A DNA stretch of 64,000 nt, from positions 60,721 to 124,720 of the forward strand of contig ONAZ01000005.1 in NCBI GenBank assembly GCA_900315945.1. Direction: 5' to 3'. The notes beneath the pieces were generated by a model. The model saw nothing but the letters and a program-made list of their open reading frames with translations, was not told the origin of the DNA and made no database searches. Positions 29,970-38,913 of this stretch are shown piece by piece (within the stretch, counting starts at the first letter, position 1; each line of letters opens with the position of its first letter). Made by a program: the position numbers and the translations under genes. The DNA is from an uncultured Lachnospiraceae bacterium. Its GTDB lineage: Bacteria > Bacillota > Clostridia > Lachnospirales > Lachnospiraceae.

Positions 29970-32114
29970 TTATTCTGTAGCAACATTAGCATTAAGCGGC
30001 TCTGGAAGATTAACTACTACTTCATTAGATTTCCTGAACACTGAATTATTAGAGCCCATCTGCTGAACACATAATACGTCACCATTCTTAACATCCTCAG
30101 AATCGACTGTTAGACACTGTCCACTCTTGTAACCTGTAGCAACCTTCTTGCCATTGACATATACTTTACTCCACTTAGTAAAGTTCTGTCCGTATATATG
30201 TACCTCATCATCAAAATTATACATTCTTTCAACAACTACATCTTTTACACCCATAACAAGACTAGAAGCCGGATACAAATCTTCTCCTTTGTACGCATAT
30301 TGCTTACCATATAGAATGTCATATTGTAATAGTTTTAATCCATCTTGATACTCTTCTGAATCAGTAGGTATATCATTATCTATTCTATCCTGATTATAAT
30401 TAGTCATTATACCTTCATGAATTCCTAATCTATCAAGATATTCTGGAACTAATTGGAATGCTGTAAGATCCATGTCCTCTTTAGACATTCCGAAGTTATT
30501 CCATGTAAGATACTTCGTCTTATATAAATCATGTGTCGCAATTTCGCTTTCCTCTATACCAAGGGTTGGCAAATGGTCTCCAAAGAAAATAACAATTGTA
30601 TCTTCTCCCCTTTGATCTAATGCTTCACAATAATTTTTCATGAAGTTATCCATCTCATGTATTCTATTAACATAGTATGTCCACTGATTAGTCACTTCCT
30701 GAGTTTTTCCATTGCATTTAACCTTTATTGGCTCATAGTCAGGATATGATATCTTAGGATAATTGCCATGTGTTCCTACAGTAATTGTGTAAAGCATATC
30801 TTTACTAGGTGTCATATCCATTGCATCAACTGACGAACCAATTAGAATATCATCTGTTGGCCAAGAACCCATAGGCGTATAATCCACAATATCAAGCATC
30901 TCTTTACTTTGGAAGGTATCAAATCCCATTAAAGTAAATGCGTTAACTCTAGAGTAGAAATTACCTCCATTGTTATGTACTACGTGTGAGCTATATCCTA
31001 TATTTCTAAGATCTGACGCTACAGATTCACATTTGTCAACATCTTTCAGTATAGTCTTCTGTGGATACTCTCCTGGACCGAAGAACTTACATGACATACC
31101 TGTAAGTACTTCAAATTCCGAATTACATGTACCAGCTCCTACTACAGGCACAGTAAGATGACCATAAGAATAATTTTGTTCTAGACTATGTGCAAACGGT
31201 GTTGGGTCTTCTGACGTCTCAAGAAAGTTAAGTTCTGACACATCAAAAAAAGATTCAAGAAGAACTACCACTATATTAGGCTTCTTATCATCCTTGATAG
31301 TAGTCTCTCTTGTTGTCTCATCAACAATTGCTGTAACGCTTTCTTCATCATACCCAAGAGGCTTACTCATTCCTCTATCAAATGCGCTAGTGGAAAATCC
31401 ATATAAATATCCATAATCAAAATAGCCCTGCTGCAAATTGCCGAAATATGCTGCAAGAATTTCCTGCTTCTGAAGAAATTTTGTTGTAAGCGGAAGGGAT
31501 ACAAATAAAGCAACAACAATTATAATTCTAACCCAGATAGGAGACTTATAAGTTACCTTTTTCCCTTTTCTAAATAGATTAACAAGATATATAATGTATC
31601 CAACAAGTGCAGCAATAAGAACAATGGTTAGTCCAACACTCATGTATCCTGCGCCTTGCATTGTAAGCAAATCTGTAATCATATTAAGATCTGTAAAACC
31701 AAATGGTGTTACACGATTATATAGAACTATACAATTAGTAATTCCCATTGCAACAAAGACCGCTGATACAATCATTCTGCAAAATGTCTGTCTCTTAAAT
31801 AGTATACACAAACTATAAACTACATATATAAGGAAGGCATTGTATAAATATGCTAATGTGTGGTCTGATACAAAGTGGCATGCATTAATAAAGGAATGTC
31901 TAGACATCCACTCAAGCACAAAACACATAATTAATGAAAGTGGAATATGTGCGATTAACGCATGTTTATTCAAGAAATCATTTATTTTCTTTAGCTTCTC
32001 GTTATTTTTTATTTTAACGATAAACTTGGGGGTTGGAATCTTCTTAAAAAAACCACTAACTTTATCGCCTATATTCTTAAAAAAACCACCGATTTTGGAA
32101 AAAACGTTTTTCAT
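29970..32114 (-). CDS. LtaS-like phosphoglycerol transferase
   Basis: A 714-residue membrane enzyme with five N-terminal helices (about residues 50-215) and an extracellular sulfatase-fold domain. Visible active-site elements are VVVLLESFFD (metal Glu), GAGTCNSEFEVLTG with the likely catalytic Thr, VGTHGNYP and FFGDHLPTLG. This is the layout of lipoteichoic acid synthase, which polymerises glycerol phosphate from phosphatidylglycerol. About 100 extra residues at the C-terminus resemble an IPT/Ig-like domain (VYNFD..HIYGQNFTKWSKVYVNGKKV), unusual for plain LtaS. It has its own promoter. The exact polymer is uncertain. Confidence 0.85.
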   Translation of the reverse strand: MKNVFSKIGGFFKNIGDKVSGFFKKIPTPKFIVKIKNNEKLKKINDFLNKHALIAHIPLSLIMCFVLEWMSRHSFINACHFVSDHTLAYLYNAFLIYVVYSLCILFKRQTFCRMIVSAVFVAMGITNCIVLYNRVTPFGFTDLNMITDLLTMQGAGYMSVGLTIVLIAALVGYIIYLVNLFRKGKKVTYKSPIWVRIIIVVALFVSLPLTTKFLQKQEILAAYFGNLQQGYFDYGYLYGFSTSAFDRGMSKPLGYDEESVTAIVDETTRETTIKDDKKPNIVVVLLESFFDVSELNFLETSEDPTPFAHSLEQNYSYGHLTVPVVGAGTCNSEFEVLTGMSCKFFGPGEYPQKTILKDVDKCESVASDLRNIGYSSHVVHNNGGNFYSRVNAFTLMGFDTFQSKEMLDIVDYTPMGSWPTDDILIGSSVDAMDMTPSKDMLYTITVGTHGNYPKISYPDYEPIKVKCNGKTQEVTNQWTYYVNRIHEMDNFMKNYCEALDQRGEDTIVIFFGDHLPTLGIEESEIATHDLYKTKYLTWNNFGMSKEDMDLTAFQLVPEYLDRLGIHEGIMTNYNQDRIDNDIPTDSEEYQDGLKLLQYDILYGKQYAYKGEDLYPASSLVMGVKDVVVERMYNFDDEVHIYGQNFTKWSKVYVNGKKVATGYKSGQCLTVDSEDVKNGDVLCVQQMGSNNSVFRKSNEVVVNLPEPLNANVATE

Positions 32115-32179
32115 AGTTTCTCCTTCTTACAACATTTACTTTTCATGCTATAATACTTTTGCACACAAATTGCTGATAA

Positions 32180-32208
32180 ATTATACCACTATAAATGGTT
32201 TTTCGCAA
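32180..32208 (-). promoter_or_regulatory. Sigma-A promoter of LtaS-like gene
   Basis: TTGCGA (32203-32208) and a perfect TATAAT (32180-32185) with a 17-base spacer on the minus strand. Confidence 0.6.
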
Positions 32209-32214
32209 GGAATG

Positions 32215-32223
32215 TGCTATAAT
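32215..32223 (+). promoter_or_regulatory. Extended -10 promoter of anchored protein gene
   Basis: TGCTATAAT on the plus strand, an extended -10 element with no convincing -35. It lies about 55 bases before the ATG at 32280 and is divergent to the LtaS-like promoter. Confidence 0.45.
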
Positions 32224-32279
32224 ATACGGACAAGACCAATTGTCTTAAATAAGTGTTATATAAAATAAGGAAAACAAAT

Positions 32280-34841
32280 ATGCGTTCAAGAAGACGACTA
32301 CCAAGACTCGATAAAACAAAGAAAAAACAAATACTAATATTAATTCTAATTTTTGTAGGTTCATTTATACTATTTTCTGTTATTTTTAATCTGAGAAAGG
32401 TTTATGCAACATCGGAAATGGATAAAGCAACTTTGCCTACAATATCCTCAGAAGCATTTAACACAAGTATTGGTGAACTACATGGATATAAGGACGAGAT
32501 GGATGCTTGTTATATGCGTGATTCTGTAATACCACTTGGTTCTGATAGAATGCTTCCTCTTACTATCGACACACATGGTAATTCTATAGATTCTATTTCA
32601 TACGAAATACGCTCCACAGATATGGAACGTAAAATAGCTGAAACAGAAGTCAAAGATTATGACAAATCAGCTTCAGATCGAATTAACCTTAATATCCAGA
32701 TTGAAAATCTTACTGAAGAGGGAACAGAGTATCTGTTCATTGTTAAGCTAAAATGTAGCGGTGATGTAATTCGTTATTATACTAGAATCCTTATTCCTTC
32801 TAATTGTCATGAAAGGGAGTTATTTGACTTTGTAAAGCATTTCCACGACACATCATTAAATGGTAATTACAATGAACTTGCTATGTATCTCGAGACATCA
32901 GACAATGCAAATCACGACACACTTTCTGAAGTTACTCTTGCATCAACAGCAGACCAGATAGGCTTTAGTGGATTTGATGCAACAGAGGTGGCATCTCCAA
33001 TTATAGAAATAAAAGACATTAATACAGACTATTGTGTCTTCGAAATGAGATATCAATTACAACTTAATGAAGATAATAACATCTCTTATTTCAACGTTAA
33101 AGAATACTATAAAGTTCGCTATACTCAGGCTCGAATTTTCATATTAGATTATCGTCGTAATATGGAAGAAATAATAAACGAAAAAAAGGTTGTTCAGAAT
33201 AATAACGTTATTAATCTTGGTATAACTTCTAAAGATATTAACTACTTATCTAATGAGGTTGGTACAATTACATGCTTTGAGCAGGGTGGCGAATTATTTG
33301 AATACAACCAAAATGAGGGTAAGCTCATTAAACTTTTTAGTTTCCTTAATGACAACGTTAATGATAGTCGTTGCTTCTATGACGAGCATTCAATCAAAAT
33401 CCTTGCAATAAACGAAAATGGAGATGTTAATTTTGCCGTATATGGATATATGAATAGAGGCACACATGAAGGCTATTGTGGAATTGATTTATACAAATAT
33501 GATGCATCAACTGGCAAAACAATTGAAGAAGCCTTTGTTGCAACAACATGCTCATATCAGATTCTTAAAGCAAGCTTCTCAGATCTTCTTTACAAAGCAA
33601 ATGATAAATATTTCTATGTAATGATATCTGGTAATCTTGTTAAGATTAATCTTAAGAACGAAACTATAGAAACTGTATTAGAAGGTCTTGACACTTCGCA
33701 ATATGCAGCCTCAAGATCAGGACGTTATATTGCATATACAACTACACCTAACAAAGCCACTTCTCTAATTGTAGAAGACCTTAGCGATGAATCTACATTT
33801 ACTATTAATGCAGGAGCTAATCAGTATATTAGACCATTAGCATTTATGGATGAAGATCTGGTATATGGACTAGTTAATGCAGATGATGTAGATAAGAATG
33901 CCGCAGGCTCAACCATATATCCTGTGTCGGATATATATATTGTACAGATTACACTACCTACTCATCCAGTACTAAAGGAATATAAGAAGGAAGGCTTCTA
34001 TGTTACAAATGCGACACTTAAATCATTTACATTATACCTAGATAGGGTTACGCGTTCAGAAGGCGGATATATAGATGCTGAAGGCGATACTATAAAAAAT
34101 AGCGCTGGAGAGCTTGGACGTGCAGTTGATTTCCAGACAAAACAAGACCCTGTTAGAGGAGAAATAACACTTCTAAAAAGCGCTAAAATGGATGAAAAGA
34201 ATCCTATTCCTACATTCAATTCAACTATAGCCGAAACTCACTTTATTGACAGTGACAACACTGTTACCGTTACTGCAAATAACACTAACGAAGAATACTT
34301 TGTATATGTTGGTAGTCAGGTTCTTCTAGCATCTAATGTTACCTCAGATGCGATTCGTTTTGCAGATGAACAAATGGGCATCGTTGTAGATAATAATTCT
34401 TCTTATGTATGGAAAAAAGGAAAGCAGCCTTATGTTAACGCATTTAGTGGACTTAGAGTTGGGGATCAGGATGCGAAAGCAGATACGATTTCAAAGTGCA
34501 TAAGCACAATGCTTGTAAAAGAAGGCATTAATGCAGAAGTTAACACATATATTGAAAAAGGTGAAGGTGCTTATGAAATACTTAAGAGTTTAATGAAGAA
34601 CTATGATGTTCTAGACCTAACTGGTTGTAACTTAAGTGAAGTTCTCTACTATGTGTCACAAGGAAATCCTGTACTTGCTATAACAGGTCCTGATAGTGCA
34701 GAACTAATAGTTGGATATGACGCCGGAAGTATTGTTACTTATAATCCTAACAATAATTCCTATAACAGAATTGGTCAGATAGAAGCTTCTGCAAAATACG
34801 AAGCAGATAACAACGTATTCATATCATACGTTAAGAAATAA
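32280..34841 (+). CDS. Large membrane-anchored protein with C39-like C-terminal domain
   Basis: An 853-residue protein with a basic N-terminus and a single membrane helix (about 17-40), the rest predicted outside. The first part is strand-rich. The middle (about 300-620) has repeated blades such as KLIKLFSFLNDN, NGDVNFAVYGY and NKYFYVMISGNLVKINL, suggesting a propeller. The last 110 residues resemble a C39-type peptidase fold (TISKCISTMLVKEGIN; VLYYVSQGNPVLAITG; ELIVGYD), but the usual catalytic His before VGYD is replaced. It is probably a non-catalytic binding domain. AAGGA precedes the start at 32280. Function unknown. Confidence 0.65.
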   Translation: MRSRRRLPRLDKTKKKQILILILIFVGSFILFSVIFNLRKVYATSEMDKATLPTISSEAFNTSIGELHGYKDEMDACYMRDSVIPLGSDRMLPLTIDTHGNSIDSISYEIRSTDMERKIAETEVKDYDKSASDRINLNIQIENLTEEGTEYLFIVKLKCSGDVIRYYTRILIPSNCHERELFDFVKHFHDTSLNGNYNELAMYLETSDNANHDTLSEVTLASTADQIGFSGFDATEVASPIIEIKDINTDYCVFEMRYQLQLNEDNNISYFNVKEYYKVRYTQARIFILDYRRNMEEIINEKKVVQNNNVINLGITSKDINYLSNEVGTITCFEQGGELFEYNQNEGKLIKLFSFLNDNVNDSRCFYDEHSIKILAINENGDVNFAVYGYMNRGTHEGYCGIDLYKYDASTGKTIEEAFVATTCSYQILKASFSDLLYKANDKYFYVMISGNLVKINLKNETIETVLEGLDTSQYAASRSGRYIAYTTTPNKATSLIVEDLSDESTFTINAGANQYIRPLAFMDEDLVYGLVNADDVDKNAAGSTIYPVSDIYIVQITLPTHPVLKEYKKEGFYVTNATLKSFTLYLDRVTRSEGGYIDAEGDTIKNSAGELGRAVDFQTKQDPVRGEITLLKSAKMDEKNPIPTFNSTIAETHFIDSDNTVTVTANNTNEEYFVYVGSQVLLASNVTSDAIRFADEQMGIVVDNNSSYVWKKGKQPYVNAFSGLRVGDQDAKADTISKCISTMLVKEGINAEVNTYIEKGEGAYEILKSLMKNYDVLDLTGCNLSEVLYYVSQGNPVLAITGPDSAELIVGYDAGSIVTYNPNNNSYNRIGQIEASAKYEADNNVFISYVKK

Positions 34842-34856
34842 AGCATAGATATAAAG

Positions 34857-35828
34857 CTATAATACCATTGCTATAAGAGGTATTGTAAATACTGTTGCTA
34901 GTGTAGTTATGAAAGTAATCTGAGCCATAAATTTCTCATCTCCATCATACTCTACACAAAGCATTGTTCCTGCTGTTGCAACAGGCATAGCTGCTATTAC
35001 GACTGTTTCTCCAAGGAGCAAATCATTGCCTTGGCAGATTGGCAAATAAATAAAGTACATTAAAAGAGGCGTAACTATTACCTGAATTAAGGCGAATAGA
35101 TACGCCTTTACATTTGTAAACATTTCTTTAAAAGGCATCTCAGCAAGAGCTGCACCAATTACAAGCAATGCTCCTGGAGTTGTTATTCCTCCTAATATGT
35201 CAAATGTGTCTGCAAGAAAGTCTGGACCTTGAAAACCAGTTACTCCCATAATTACACATAATATTGCTGCAATCATTGCAGGAGTTAGAATTAATTTGCC
35301 GATTTTTCTCATAAATATTTTGAGGGTACTTTCTTCAGATGCTTTAACATTCTTCATCTTCTCCTTAATGTTGTAGCCTGACAACATTGCAATACCAAGA
35401 GAATAACATAAAAGGTTGAAAGGCATATTGAATATACTTGTGTAAAATGCTGATTCTGGGCCGAACACTGCATAAGTTACTGGAAAACCAATAAAGCCAA
35501 CGTTAGCAAACATTATTCCAAATTCTGCTGCTCCCTTTTGTTGGCCTTTAAGTCTAAGAATGAAGGATGTACCTTTTGCTAATGCAAAAAGAACAATATA
35601 TGTCGAAAATGCAATTAATAGAATAAATAAAATCTCACTTGTAGAAGGAAGATTCTCTGAATTCATTACAGATGATAGAATTGTACAAGGCATAGATATA
35701 TTGATAATAATCTTAGATAAGGCCGCCTTCACATTAGGTCCAAGTATCTTCGCTTTCGCTGCAATATATCCAATTATAATTATCAGAAAGAGTTCTGACA
35801 TCTTAATAAAAACAGGTATAAAATCCAT
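34857..35828 (-). CDS. AEC-family auxin efflux carrier-type transporter
   Basis: A 323-residue integral membrane protein with about ten helices in two five-helix halves. It carries the AEC features SKIIINISMPCTILSS near the N-terminus and PVTYAVFGPES in the middle. AEC members export or import small organic anions such as malate. It lies about 100 bases downstream of eda on the same strand, so it could move a uronate-related acid. That substrate guess rests only on position, and a separate promoter is possible in the gap. Confidence 0.82.
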   Translation of the reverse strand: MDFIPVFIKMSELFLIIIIGYIAAKAKILGPNVKAALSKIIINISMPCTILSSVMNSENLPSTSEILFILLIAFSTYIVLFALAKGTSFILRLKGQQKGAAEFGIMFANVGFIGFPVTYAVFGPESAFYTSIFNMPFNLLCYSLGIAMLSGYNIKEKMKNVKASEESTLKIFMRKIGKLILTPAMIAAILCVIMGVTGFQGPDFLADTFDILGGITTPGALLVIGAALAEMPFKEMFTNVKAYLFALIQVIVTPLLMYFIYLPICQGNDLLLGETVVIAAMPVATAGTMLCVEYDGDEKFMAQITFITTLATVFTIPLIAMVL

Positions 35829-35926
35829 TTTGTCCTCTACAAACTATATATTTTTCTCTTACTCACACTAAAGTAATATATTATACGATTTTTAAATAAA
35901 AGACAAATATTTTCAATTATTACAGG

Positions 35927-36553
35927 CTATTGCTTCGCTATATCACAAGCCTCTTTACATAGTCTTGTTATCTCTTCAAATTGTTTGTTTGCAATCAAAT
36001 CTTTTTTTACCATCCAGCTACCACCACAGGCTATGATACATTTTTCCTTTAAGTAGCTTCCCACATTTTCAGGATTAATTCCACCAGTAGGCATAAATCT
36101 TACATTTCCATATGGTGCAGAAATGGCTTTGATGTAATTAATTCCTCCTGCCTGCTCTGCTGGGAAGAACTTAACAACATTAAGTCCGTTCTCAAGTGCT
36201 AACTCCACATTAGATGGATTAGCACAACCAGGAATAATTGTTATATTATTCTTAACACAATATTCTATCACTTTAGGATTACTGCCTGGTGTTACAATGA
36301 ACTTGGCACCTGCCTTAACTGCTTCATCTACCTGTCCAATTGTTAGGACAGTTCCTGCTCCCACTAACATATCAGGATATGTGGCACTAATCTTTTCAAT
36401 AGACGCTTTTGCAGCTTCAGTTCGAAAGGTTACTTCAGCAATATTAATACCTCCTTTTCTTAGTGCTTCTGCTAATGGAAGTGCGTCCTTCTCATCTTCT
36501 ATTACAATTACAGGAACAATCCTTGCTTCCTCTATTAATTTGTAAATATCCAT
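35927..36553 (-). CDS. eda: KDPG/KHG aldolase
   Basis: Cleaves 2-keto-3-deoxy-6-phosphogluconate to pyruvate and glyceraldehyde 3-phosphate, the last step of uronate breakdown. A 208-residue class I aldolase with EVTFRTEAA, GAGTVLTIGQVDEAVKAGAKFIVTPG (Schiff-base Lys in AKFIVTP), GCANPSNVELA, VKFFPAEQAGG and FMPTGGI. The start at 36553 is set by GGAGG 6 bases upstream. It follows uxaC by 12 bases in the uxuA-SDR-uxaC-eda operon. Confidence 0.95.
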   Translation of the reverse strand: MDIYKLIEEARIVPVIVIEDEKDALPLAEALRKGGINIAEVTFRTEAAKASIEKISATYPDMLVGAGTVLTIGQVDEAVKAGAKFIVTPGSNPKVIEYCVKNNITIIPGCANPSNVELALENGLNVVKFFPAEQAGGINYIKAISAPYGNVRFMPTGGINPENVGSYLKEKCIIACGGSWMVKKDLIANKQFEEITRLCKEACDIAKQ

Positions 36554-36565
36554 ATCATCCTCCAC

Positions 36566-37960
36566 TTACTTCATGTACTTCTTAATATTATTGTAGCATA
36601 TATCCTTAACTATCTCAGATAGCATTTCCTCATCATCAGGATACTCCCCTCTCTCAACAAGACCTCCTATGTAATTGCAAAGGATTCGTCTAAAATACTC
36701 ATGTCTTGGAAATGATAACATACTTCTTGAATCAGTTACCATACCAACAAAGTTAGCAAGAACTCCTGATTCGGCAAAAGACATTAATTGATTCTCTATT
36801 CCCCTTTTATGGTCTAGCACCCACCACGCTGCGCCAAGCTGAATCTTACTTCTTGCTTCGTCGTTTTGGAAATTGCCAAGCATAGTTGCAATAGTTGTAT
36901 TGTCCTTGGAATTAAGATTATAAATAATTGTCTTAGGAAGATTATCATTATAGTCCATGGCATCAAGTAAAGAAGAGAGCTCCCTGGCATAACTAAAATC
37001 ATCAGCACTATCGAAGCCACTGTCAACACCAATACTTTCATATCTCTTGGTAGAGTTATTACGAAGTGCACCTATATGAAGTTGCATTATCCAACCCTTC
37101 TTATGATAATTAGCAGCGAGAAATACAAGTAGTCGACTTCGATATACTGCTGCTTCTTTTGCTGTTATGGCTTCATTATTTCTCCTTCTGATAAATATAT
37201 CATCCTGCGCTGCCACAGATTCATCTTCCACATAGACATATCCTTCAAGACTATGATCTGAAATTCTACAGCCTGCCTCTTCGAAGTAATCCATTCTATC
37301 CACTAATGCTTTACATAAGTCGTCATATCCTGTAATAGAATAGCCCACAGCATTTTCTAGGTCAGTGACATATGTAATATAATCATCTCTTAGTATATTA
37401 AGAGCTTTGTCAGGACGAAATGTTGGTCGAACTACGAATCTCTTCTCTTCAGATTGTAATCTCTTATGATACTTAAGATCGTCAAGAGGATCATCTGTTG
37501 TACATAGCTCTTTTACATTCATCTTTACTAAAAATTCTCGTGGGCGAAAATCATCCTGGCTTAACTTATCATTTGCAATGTTCCAGAACTCTTCTGCTGT
37601 CTTTAATGAAAGAGGCTTCTCATAATTAAAATACCTCTGCATCTCAAGATGATTCCAATGATACAATGGACTTCCAATTAATCGAGGAACTGTTTCGCAC
37701 CATTTCATATATTTATCATAGTCTGATGCATTACCTGTTATGAATCTCTCATCTATACCATTGCTTCTCATAGCACGCCACTTATAATGGTCATGGCCTA
37801 GCCAAACTGTAGCTATGTTCTCATAGTTTTTATTATCATAGATTTCCTTGGCACTAAGATGATTATGAAAATCAATTACGCCTTCAGCCTTGGCAGTCTT
37901 ATATAGCTTCTTAGCAGTGTCTGATTGTAGTAAAAAATCATCGCTTAAAAACTCTTTCAT
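36566..37960 (-). CDS. uxaC: Uronate isomerase
   Basis: Interconverts D-glucuronate/D-fructuronate and D-galacturonate/D-tagaturonate. The 464-residue amidohydrolase-superfamily protein has the N-terminal metal motif DFHNHLSAKEI, the conserved CTTDDPLDDLKYH, LHIGALRNNS and the late MVTDSRSMLSFPRHEYFRRILC block. The start at 37960 has GGGGG 7 bases upstream; the upstream reductase stop is directly adjacent. It is the central gene of the minus-strand uronate operon. Confidence 0.96.
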   Translation of the reverse strand: MKEFLSDDFLLQSDTAKKLYKTAKAEGVIDFHNHLSAKEIYDNKNYENIATVWLGHDHYKWRAMRSNGIDERFITGNASDYDKYMKWCETVPRLIGSPLYHWNHLEMQRYFNYEKPLSLKTAEEFWNIANDKLSQDDFRPREFLVKMNVKELCTTDDPLDDLKYHKRLQSEEKRFVVRPTFRPDKALNILRDDYITYVTDLENAVGYSITGYDDLCKALVDRMDYFEEAGCRISDHSLEGYVYVEDESVAAQDDIFIRRRNNEAITAKEAAVYRSRLLVFLAANYHKKGWIMQLHIGALRNNSTKRYESIGVDSGFDSADDFSYARELSSLLDAMDYNDNLPKTIIYNLNSKDNTTIATMLGNFQNDEARSKIQLGAAWWVLDHKRGIENQLMSFAESGVLANFVGMVTDSRSMLSFPRHEYFRRILCNYIGGLVERGEYPDDEEMLSEIVKDICYNNIKKYMK

Positions 37961-37961
37961 A

Positions 37962-38810
37962 CTAAACCCCCGAGTAAGCTGCAAAACCACCATCAATTGG
38001 AACTACGACTCCTGTTACAAATCCAGACATCTTAGGATTAACTAAGTATAGGAGTGTACCATTAATTTCCTCTGCTTCTCCAAAACGTCCCATTGGAGTT
38101 GCATTAAGAATTTTGTTACTACGTTCTGTCGGATTACCATCTTTATCGAATAATAAATCTCTATTCTGATTAGTTACAAAGAATCCTGGAGCTAAAGCAT
38201 TAACTCTGATTCCAACCTTAGAGAAGTGTACTGCAAGCCACTGTGTAAAATTAGATATTGCAGACTTTGCTCCTGAGTATGCAGGGATCTTAGTAAGCGG
38301 TGTAAATGCATTCATAGAAGACACATTTATAACACAGCAATCCTTGCGATTAATCATATCCTTAGCAAATACCTGTGTAGGAAGAAGTGTTCCAATGAAG
38401 TTAAGATTGAATACAAACTCAACTCCACTTTGATCTAGATCAAAGAAAGATACAATATCTTCCTTCTCATCGTCACCTATTTCAAAGTATTCATTAGTAG
38501 TATTAGCTCTTGCATTGTTACCACCTGCTCCATTAAGCAATATATCGCAAGGTCCCAAATCCTCTAATACAGCCTTGTGTACTTCTTCAAGGCTAGCCTT
38601 ATCAAGTACATTTGCCTTATAACCCTTGGCTATAAATCCTTCGTCTTCTATGACTTTAGCAGCCTTCTTTGCTGCCTCCTCATTAAGATCAAGAAGAGCA
38701 ACCTTAGCACCCTGCTCTGCTAATGTCTTAGCGAACATTGAGCATAACACTCCACCTGCTCCTGTTACAACTGCTACCTTACCATTAATATCAAGTCCAA
38801 AATCCTGCAT
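37962..38810 (-). CDS. SDR-family fructuronate reductase (mannonate oxidoreductase)
   Basis: A 282-residue short-chain dehydrogenase. The cofactor motif is VVTGAGGVLCSMFAKTLAEQG, then LLNGAGG, VINVSSMNAF, the catalytic YSGAK (Tyr/Lys) and PGFFVTNQNRDLL. The length and the extra acidic insert after NNARANT match the YjmF/UxuB-like SDRs that replace the classical long-chain UxuB in many Firmicutes. It should reduce D-fructuronate to D-mannonate. AGGAGG lies 7 bases before the ATG. It sits between uxuA and uxaC. Confidence 0.9.
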   Translation of the reverse strand: MQDFGLDINGKVAVVTGAGGVLCSMFAKTLAEQGAKVALLDLNEEAAKKAAKVIEDEGFIAKGYKANVLDKASLEEVHKAVLEDLGPCDILLNGAGGNNARANTTNEYFEIGDDEKEDIVSFFDLDQSGVEFVFNLNFIGTLLPTQVFAKDMINRKDCCVINVSSMNAFTPLTKIPAYSGAKSAISNFTQWLAVHFSKVGIRVNALAPGFFVTNQNRDLLFDKDGNPTERSNKILNATPMGRFGEAEEINGTLLYLVNPKMSGFVTGVVVPIDGGFAAYSGV

Positions 38811-38850
38811 TTTATTTCCTCCTATTTGTTAGTTATTTCTTAATCCTCCA

Positions 38851-38913
38851 ACATTTCGTTTCACGAAATGTCGCCTTGCAATAAGGCATCCCCCATGCTA
38901 CGCATGGTCCCCC
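38851..38913. repeat. REP-like triple-hairpin element, copy A
   Basis: A 63-bp element filling the gap between uxuA and the reductase. It contains (1) a perfect 9-bp-arm palindrome at 38851-38871 (ACATTTCGT arm), (2) GCCTT-GCAAT-AAGGC at 38873-38887 and (3) CCATGC-TAC-GCATGG at 38893-38907, with C-runs either side. The same three-part order recurs upstream of flagellin (54020-54085), and the first palindrome recurs at 52551-52571. Confidence 0.75.
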
